From Bacillota bacterium (GTDB lineage: Bacteria > Bacillota > UBA4882 > UBA8346), in NCBI GenBank assembly GCA_023394955.1, contig JAEWZY010000060.1, positions 1 through 9,427 on the forward strand: DNA of 9,427 bases, in the 5' to 3' direction. Positions 5,392 to 9,427 of this stretch are shown piece after piece. The position numbers were made by a program, and so were the translations under genes. Numbering within the stretch: the stretch's first letter is position 1; the number at the start of each line of letters is the position of its first letter. The notes beneath the pieces were generated by a model. It saw nothing but the letters and a program-made list of their open reading frames with translations, had not been told where the DNA came from and did not search any database.

Positions 5392-6507
5392 ATGAGAATC
5401 GCCATTGAAGCTCGTCCGCTAAAATGGTCATACGGGACTGGGATCGGGAATTATACTAACAGTTTGATTAGTGAATTAAATCAGATCGACCATGAAAATG
5501 AATACACCTTTTTATGCCCCGACGATCAACCCGAAAATTACATCCAGTTTTCAAAAGACTATACTTTTTATTCCCTCCCCAAAGATGACCAGCGAGAGGA
5601 GATAGAGATCCCAGTCTGGTTATCCCAAGAAAAGGCTGACTTGTTTCACCTTCCTCAAAACGGGTTCAGGATTCCAACCCGGTGTTCCTGTAAACTAGTG
5701 GTGACTATCCATGACCTAATCCCTTATTTTCTGCCGGAGATGGTCCGTCCTAGTTTCTTGAAACGTTTTACTAATGAAATGCCGACCATTGTGGAACGGT
5801 CCGATCGGATCATTACTGTCTCCGGTACTTCAAAAAAGGATATCGTTAATGTCTTCAAAGTAAATCCCGAGAAAATCGTTGTAATCCCTTCAGCCCCAAC
5901 TTCCGCCTTTCGTCTGCTCCCGAAATCCCAGACTTCAAACTGGCTCCGGGAGACCTATGGGTTGAAAAGACCTTATATCTTATACGTTGGCGGGTTGAAT
6001 CCCCGTAAAAACGTTATTGAACTAATTTACGCCTATGCGAAAATCAGAAAACAACTTCCCGGAGGTCAGCCTTTGATAATTCTCGGCCCCGAAGGAAAAC
6101 ATCTTTCAAAACTCCGCTTACTTGGGGAAGTTTTAAATATTACCCCTGAAGAATTAATCTTTCCCGGTTTTATCGACTCCGTGGAATTACCCCATTTCTA
6201 TAACGGCGCCGATCTTTTCGTTTACCCTTCCCTCTACGAAGGTTTCGGCTTGCCGCCCATCGAAGCGATGGCTTGCGGGACGCCGGTGATCACTTCAAAT
6301 GTCTCATCATTGCCCGAGGTAGTAGGCGAGGCGGCCTTAACAGTCAATCCTTACGACACGCTTGAACTTGCGGAAACAATACTGAAAGTATTATCCGATG
6401 ATTCGCTCCGGTCCGAGTTAAGCCGGAAAGGGCTTGAGCATAGCCGAAAATATAATTGGAGAGACATTGCCGAACGAGTTTTGCGGGTTTATCGTGATCT
6501 AGTTTGA
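5392..6507 (+). CDS. GT4-family glycosyltransferase
   Basis: This 371-residue GT-B-fold retaining glycosyltransferase (family 4) would transfer a sugar from a nucleotide donor, probably at the cytoplasmic face of the membrane. It opens with MRIAIEARPL and a glycine-rich turn (GTGIGNYTNSL, 15-25). TIHDLIPYF (105-113) lies in the N-terminal domain. The C-terminal domain starts with YILYVGGLNPRKN (195-207) and holds the donor-binding E-x7-E motif (E283 and E291 in EGFGLPPIEAMACGTPV). No signal peptide or membrane segment is seen. AGAGGGA lies just before the ATG, and the gene follows gmhB after 49 bases. The setting suggests a mannosyl- or heptosyl-type transferase for a surface, S-layer or spore glycan, but donor and acceptor cannot be read from sequence. 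Confidence 0.85.
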   Translation: MRIAIEARPLKWSYGTGIGNYTNSLISELNQIDHENEYTFLCPDDQPENYIQFSKDYTFYSLPKDDQREEIEIPVWLSQEKADLFHLPQNGFRIPTRCSCKLVVTIHDLIPYFLPEMVRPSFLKRFTNEMPTIVERSDRIITVSGTSKKDIVNVFKVNPEKIVVIPSAPTSAFRLLPKSQTSNWLRETYGLKRPYILYVGGLNPRKNVIELIYAYAKIRKQLPGGQPLIILGPEGKHLSKLRLLGEVLNITPEELIFPGFIDSVELPHFYNGADLFVYPSLYEGFGLPPIEAMACGTPVITSNVSSLPEVVGEAALTVNPYDTLELAETILKVLSDDSLRSELSRKGLEHSRKYNWRDIAERVLRVYRDLV

Positions 6508-6603
6508 AATCAGGCGCAAGGCAAGAGCATTAGAAAGTTAAATCTTTGAAGCTTATTTTTACCGATTTTTAAGCCCGGTACCAATAGGGCATGGGCGCTA
6601 GTG

Positions 6604-6643
6604 AAAAAAGGCATCAAAGCCTGAACGTCCAGCACTCATGCCT
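6604..6643 (-). terminator. Probable terminator of the rRNA methyltransferase gene
   Basis: On the minus strand, AGGCAT (6643-6638, overlapping the stop codon) pairs with ATGCCT (6614-6609), followed directly by a six-T run (6609-6604). The loop contains a weaker inner stem (CTG with CAG), and a short alternative AGGC/GCCT stem is possible. The convergent operon ends at 6507, and no comparable plus-strand terminator is visible in the 128-base gap. Confidence 0.5.
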
Positions 6644-7811
6644 CATGCCTGCCGGAAACCACTTCGACAGCTTCGATTTTACGAGGAGGTCTGGGCCCAT
6701 AGTATTGGTAAAATTGACATTCAATCCGGCCGTTATATAGTTTCCTTCTCCGATCGGCCTTTCTTCCATAAACTCGTTCAAAACCTTGATAAGCAGTTAA
6801 AATATAAATGGACCATGTATCCAAGCGGCTAAAAGTTTCACCCATTTCCCGGTAGATCACTTCCACCTCTTTTTGCTCGCCGATCCGTTCGCCATAGGGC
6901 GGATTACAAATAAGACAACCGTATTTATGACTATTCCTCAGTTCCGAAACTGGCAAACGCTGCAAATGTATTTGTTCGTCAAGTCCGGCCAATTTCCGGT
7001 GATACCGGGCTGAACCAAGCACTGAGTCGTCAATGTCGGTCCCAATTATTTTCAATTTCAGATCCCGCCTGATCGAATCCCGGGCTTCTTCCCTAGTCCG
7101 CTCCCAAACCGGCGTCTGAATTTGAGGCCATTTTTCAGCCGTAAACTCCCGGTTTAAACCGGGAGCGATCTTGAGGCCGATCAAAGCAGCCTCAATCGGG
7201 ATTGTTCCCGAACCGCAAAAGGGATCGATCAGTACCCGCTCGGGATTCCAATAACTCAACTGAATCATGGCCGCCGCCAAAGTTTCTTTTAAGGGCGCCG
7301 GCGCCGAAAGCTTCCGGTAACCACGTTTATGTAAGCCGGCCCCGCTAGTGTCAATCGTCAAGGTAACCATATCTTTTAATAACGCTACTTCAATCGGGTA
7401 TTCCGGCCCGGACTCTTCAAACCATTGCTTGTGATAACGCTGTTTTAACCTTTCTACAATAGCCTTTTTTACAATTCCCTGGCAATCGGGGACGCTAAAC
7501 AACTTGGAATTGATAGATTTACCGGACACCGGGAACCTAGCGTTTTCCGGAAGCCAACTGTCCCACGGCAAAGACTTGGTTCCTTCGAAAAGCTCTTCAA
7601 AAGTTAAAGCCGGAAACTGTCCCACCTTCACTAAAACCCGGTCCGCGCTTCTGAGCCAAAGATTGGAACGGCAAATTCCGCTTTCATCCGCTGTGAATTC
7701 GACTTTAGCGTTTTCAATTTTAGTATTAAGATAACCAAGGTTTTGGACTTCCCTGGCGACGACCGCTTCCAGACCAAAGGTAGCGGTAGCGATTAAATTA
7801 ATTTTAGCCAT
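6636..7811 (-). CDS. rlmL: THUMP-domain 23S rRNA guanine N2-methyltransferase (RlmL/YpsC type)
   Basis: The 391-residue protein is a SAM-dependent RNA methyltransferase of the single-module type found in Firmicutes, expected to make m2G at the 23S position handled by RlmL in E. coli. It matches the N-terminal half of E. coli RlmL, without the fused RlmK half. A ferredoxin-like plus THUMP region spans about 1-155, followed by LHKRGYR (160-166). The Rossmann domain has motif I DPFCGSGTIPIEAAL (196-210), the acidic-loop motif IIGTDID (255-261), and the catalytic NPPYGERIG (303-311), whose N-P-P-Y is typical of exocyclic amino methylation. GAGGGG lies 7 bases before the ATG. The gene appears to be transcribed alone, with its own terminator. 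Confidence 0.88.
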   Translation of the reverse strand: MAKINLIATATFGLEAVVAREVQNLGYLNTKIENAKVEFTADESGICRSNLWLRSADRVLVKVGQFPALTFEELFEGTKSLPWDSWLPENARFPVSGKSINSKLFSVPDCQGIVKKAIVERLKQRYHKQWFEESGPEYPIEVALLKDMVTLTIDTSGAGLHKRGYRKLSAPAPLKETLAAAMIQLSYWNPERVLIDPFCGSGTIPIEAALIGLKIAPGLNREFTAEKWPQIQTPVWERTREEARDSIRRDLKLKIIGTDIDDSVLGSARYHRKLAGLDEQIHLQRLPVSELRNSHKYGCLICNPPYGERIGEQKEVEVIYREMGETFSRLDTWSIYILTAYQGFERVYGRKADRRRKLYNGRIECQFYQYYGPRPPRKIEAVEVVSGRHEA

Positions 7812-7864
7812 ATAAACCCCTCAAGAATTACTATGATTACAATTATACCCTATCTGATTCGAGA

Positions 7865-7893
7865 ATATTATTTGATATCCGGTTGTATTACAA
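7865..7893 (-). promoter_or_regulatory. Candidate sigma-A promoter for the rRNA methyltransferase
   Basis: On the minus strand, TTGTAA (7893-7888) and TAATAT (7870-7865) are 17 bases apart, with the start codon about 55 bases further on. A second -10-like TATAAT (7847-7842) is closer to the gene but lacks a good -35 box. Either or both could be used. Confidence 0.4.
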
Positions 7894-7970
7894 GTATTTT
7901 GTCGTAATAAGTCTTTAGATAGCGTGCATAATTCCGCATTCCGCGGCATATTTGGATGGTTTCTCAAACT

Positions 7971-7995
7971 AAAAACCCCGGCTGAACCGGGGTTT
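7971..7995 (-). terminator. Rho-independent terminator of the cold-shock gene
   Basis: A perfect 9-bp GC-rich stem (AAACCCCGG 7973-7981 with CCGGGGTTT 7987-7995) closes a 5-base loop. On the minus strand it ends in a five-T run (7975-7971), 25 bases after the csp stop. T-rich sequence also lies on the other side, but no plus-strand gene needs it. Confidence 0.9.
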
Positions 7996-8019
7996 GGTTT
8001 TCGTTTTTTAATTGTAGAA

Positions 8020-8217
8020 TTAACCTCTTGTAACGTGCGCCGCCTGGGGGCCACGTTCGCCTTCAACGATCTCGAACTCAACCAGTTGACCTTCTTCTAA
8101 TGTCTTAAAACCTTCCATCTCAATTGCGGAAAAATGTACGAAAACATCTTTGCCGCCTTCCCTCTCTATAAATCCAAAACCCTTCTCCGCATTAAACCAT
8201 TTGACCTTACCTTGCAT
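8020..8217 (-). CDS. csp: Cold-shock protein, CspA family
   Basis: This 65-residue protein is a single OB-fold cold-shock domain that binds single-stranded RNA and DNA and acts as an RNA chaperone in the cytoplasm. It covers the whole usual length: MQGKVKWFNAEKGFGFI opens the domain, RNP1 is KGFGFI (12-17), RNP2 is VFVHF (25-29), and the end GPQAAHVTRG resembles the usual GPQAANV ending. AGGAGG lies 8 bases before the ATG. The gene is monocistronic, with its own strong promoter and intrinsic terminator. The 5' UTR is short, about 55 bases, with a small GTGT/ACAC hairpin, so it lacks the long cold-responsive leader of E. coli cspA. Confidence 0.95.
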   Translation of the reverse strand: MQGKVKWFNAEKGFGFIEREGGKDVFVHFSAIEMEGFKTLEEGQLVEFEIVEGERGPQAAHVTRG

Positions 8218-8278
8218 GAATTCATCCTCCTAAATAAATCTCGTGTGAAACACAAATTTAAATTAAACCTACAAACCA

Positions 8279-8307
8279 ATATTAGCACAGGTATATTGCA
8301 TTGTCAA
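8279..8307 (-). promoter_or_regulatory. Strong sigma-A promoter of the cold-shock gene
   Basis: On the minus strand, TTGACA (8307-8302) and TAATAT (8284-8279) are 17 bases apart, with TGC before the -10 giving an extended -10. The start point would be near 8272. The block TGTGCTAATAT is identical to the one at rRNA promoter P1 in this window. Confidence 0.85.
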
Positions 8308-8422
8308 ACAAAAGAAGTTTTCTAACTGGAAAAAATAAATCGGTCCTATTAATTACGTGAATACGCTAATAATGATCCACTTTTCAACCAAATTGAACCC
8401 AAATCCGGATTATATACACTCC

Positions 8423-8456
8423 ACAATCTGCGGAATCCTTTAATCTGTTTAATCCT
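8423..8456. repeat. GGATTAAACAGATTA-type tandem intergenic repeat
   Basis: Read on the minus strand, two 17-base units follow each other, AGGATTAAACAGATTAA then AGGATTCCGCAGATTGT, with 12 of 17 positions the same. They begin three bases after the stop codon of fliS. Similar GGATTAAACAGATTA strings recur between genes in environmental bacteria. The perfect 10-bp palindrome AATCCGGATT lies nearby at 8402-8411. No gene or convincing terminator is seen in the rest of 8308-8458. Confidence 0.5.
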
Positions 8457-8458
8457 GG

Positions 8459-8863
8459 TCATTTTTCGGCAACCCGGTGAGTATTCCCTTGTTGGCTGAG
8501 GCTTTTCATTGCTTGAACCCATGTGTCCCGTAACTCGGCAGCGAAACCTAATACTTCATCTAAAATCATTTTATCCTTTTTTAAATTTGCCTCCACTAAA
8601 CGGCGGTACATATAATCATATAAGCGCATCAGATTTTGAGAAATTTCATATTGCATGTCAAGGGTGACTTGAAACTCTTCAATGATATTTTGAGCCCGAA
8701 CGATATTTTCGTGTATCTTAGATACATTATTTTCCTCAATACCTTTTTGAGCCTGCATGATAAAGCGCATTAAACCGTTGTAAAGCATCAGCGTCAATTC
8801 TTCCGGTTTGGCATTGGCAACGGATGTTGCCTGATACGATGAGTAAGCCTTATTTAGCGCCAT
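8459..8863 (-). CDS. fliS: Flagellin export chaperone FliS
   Basis: The 134-residue protein is a cytoplasmic four-helix-bundle chaperone that binds the C-terminus of flagellin, prevents early polymerisation and hands it to the flagellar export gate. Family features are clear: AYSSYQATSVANAKPEELTLMLYNGLMRFI at the N-terminus, the AQNIIEEFQVTLDMQYEISQNLMRLYDYMYRRLVEAN core (about 57-93), and LRDTW in the last helix. Length is normal. AAGGAGGT lies about 9 bases before the ATG and is itself within TAAGGAGGTCCTTA, an inverted repeat. A 6-bp hairpin (8880-8895) lies directly upstream. It follows the FliT-like gene after 77 bases. Confidence 0.93.
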   Translation of the reverse strand: MALNKAYSSYQATSVANAKPEELTLMLYNGLMRFIMQAQKGIEENNVSKIHENIVRAQNIIEEFQVTLDMQYEISQNLMRLYDYMYRRLVEANLKKDKMILDEVLGFAAELRDTWVQAMKSLSQQGNTHRVAEK

Positions 8864-8879
8864 CGTTAAGGACCTCCTT

Positions 8880-8895
8880 AGAAATATGCATTTCT
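8880..8895 (-). other. Small perfect hairpin just upstream of the fliS ribosome binding site
   Basis: AGAAAT (8880-8885) pairs with ATTTCT (8890-8895) around a 4-base loop. On the minus strand it ends directly before TAAGGAGG. It is AU-rich and weak, but its position next to the Shine-Dalgarno site could affect fliS translation. Confidence 0.3.
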
Positions 8896-8940
8896 TTTTC
8901 CTTTTAGAAGGGAGATAAGCAACTACCCGAATTAAGCAAA

Positions 8941-9378
8941 TTACTTTTTTCCATCGATATAAGCCCCGTAGGGGCGCATCTTGTTTAAGGCCGTGTAACC
9001 GTTGGTCCCTTTCTTTCCCAGGCGAAAAGCTTGCAATTTTTCTCCCGTCTCCGTCAGTTCCTGCTGAAGTCTTGCCTGATTCTCCTCATCGATTGCCTGG
9101 ATTGCGCCGACTAATTCGCGTATTCCGGCATTAACGGCGTCCCAGTCTTCCCGGATGTGGAAAGGCAACCTGACTGTGTCTCCCACTTGTTCCATCAGCA
9201 TCACTTCGGTCTTTTTGATCCGTTCAATACAGGTCTCTCTTTTTTCAAGAATCGCATCATATTCCGGTTCGTGATCCTGATAAGTTAATGCGCTTAGATC
9301 TCTAGCACAGGACAAGAGAGTCTCAAACAGTTCCCTCTTGCGTTTTAACAGCTCTCTAATTCTTGCTTCCCCAACCAT
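8941..9378 (-). CDS. FliT/FlgN-like flagellar export chaperone
   Basis: This is a 145-residue, largely helical protein with charged heptad-like stretches (RIRELLKRKRELFETLL; ILEKRETCIERIKKTE; IDEENQARLQQELTETGEKLQAFRLGKK) and the tail GYTALNKMRPYGAYIDGKK. A GY...YIDxKK ending of this kind is common in FlgN and FliT-like proteins of Firmicutes, which bind hook-filament junction or cap proteins before export. I chose the ATG at 9378 because AAGGA lies 9 bases before it. The ATG at 9387 directly abuts AAGGA and would add three residues. The adjacent fliS supports a flagellar role. Whether it is FliT or FlgN cannot be decided here. Confidence 0.65.
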   Translation of the reverse strand: MVGEARIRELLKRKRELFETLLSCARDLSALTYQDHEPEYDAILEKRETCIERIKKTEVMLMEQVGDTVRLPFHIREDWDAVNAGIRELVGAIQAIDEENQARLQQELTETGEKLQAFRLGKKGTNGYTALNKMRPYGAYIDGKK

Positions 9379-9427
9379 TTGAATCATTCCTTAGTTGTCC
9401 GAAAAGCAGGCAAGGGCAAAAGACATG

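Noticed and set aside
6552..6595. GCCC...GGGC repeat considered as terminator of the glycosyltransferase operon
   Set aside because: The stem is only 4 bp with a long loop, and no T-run follows on the plus strand. The T-runs in this stretch come before the stem.
6638..6832. Plus-strand open frame of 64 codons
   Set aside because: Entirely antisense to the conserved C-terminal part of the rRNA methyltransferase.
7504..7734. Plus-strand open frame of 76 codons
   Set aside because: Antisense to the THUMP region of the rRNA methyltransferase, with no family pattern.
7924..7960. Tandem ATTCCGC copies and nearby GCATA strings considered as an operator
   Set aside because: Only two 7-base copies and imperfect symmetry; not placed at a convincing promoter.
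7821..8081. Minus-strand open frame of 86 codons
   Set aside because: It overlaps the 3' end of the cold-shock gene in another frame and runs through that gene's perfect terminator.
8134..8325. Plus-strand open frame of 63 codons
   Set aside because: Antisense to the cold-shock gene and across its promoter.
9388..9427. Possible 3' end of an upstream minus-strand gene at the right edge
   Set aside because: Two frames reach a stop close to the FliT-like start, but about 40 bases are too few to tell coding from chance.

Overview
The window looks like chromosomal DNA from a spore-forming, flagellated Bacillota (Firmicutes) bacterium of the Clostridia or Limnochordia kind. GC content is moderate by eye. 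Three things point there: two CotS-family spore coat proteins, Shine-Dalgarno sites of the AGGAGG type with frequent TTG starts, and sigma-A promoters close to consensus. No phage, transposon, CRISPR or conjugative gene is visible.

Layout from left to right. Bases 1-330 (minus strand) hold tandem sigma-A promoters and an AT-rich leader with the GAACCTTGAAAACTGAACAG element typical of Firmicute pre-rRNA. A ribosomal RNA operon very probably begins just beyond the left edge. Bases 417-3318 (minus) are a spore-coat cluster: a 499-residue CotS-like protein with an acidic low-complexity tail, a translationally coupled 339-residue CotS-like protein, then a small unknown ORF. Both CotS-like proteins lack kinase catalytic acidic residues. 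Divergent from them, bases 3626-6507 (plus) form a three-gene sugar operon: a heptose-7-phosphate kinase of the HddA type (GHMP fold), a heptose-bisphosphate phosphatase of the GmhB type (HAD fold), and a GT4 glycosyltransferase. The first two fit consecutive steps towards an activated D-glycero-D-manno-heptose, and the third could transfer that or another sugar to a surface or spore glycan. The isomerase (GmhA) and nucleotidyltransferase (HddC) are not in the window.

The right part is minus strand: a THUMP-domain 23S rRNA methyltransferase (RlmL/YpsC type), a cold-shock protein with a near-perfect promoter and terminator, the flagellin chaperone FliS, and a FliT/FlgN-like flagellar chaperone.

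Nothing here is clearly a new system. The points most worth a second look are the paired degenerate CotS pseudokinases facing a heptose/glycosyltransferase operon, a GmhB whose fourth zinc ligand is serine, a long imperfect hairpin around the gmhB stop codon, and two different intergenic repeat types (CACAGAG and GGATTAAACAGATTA).
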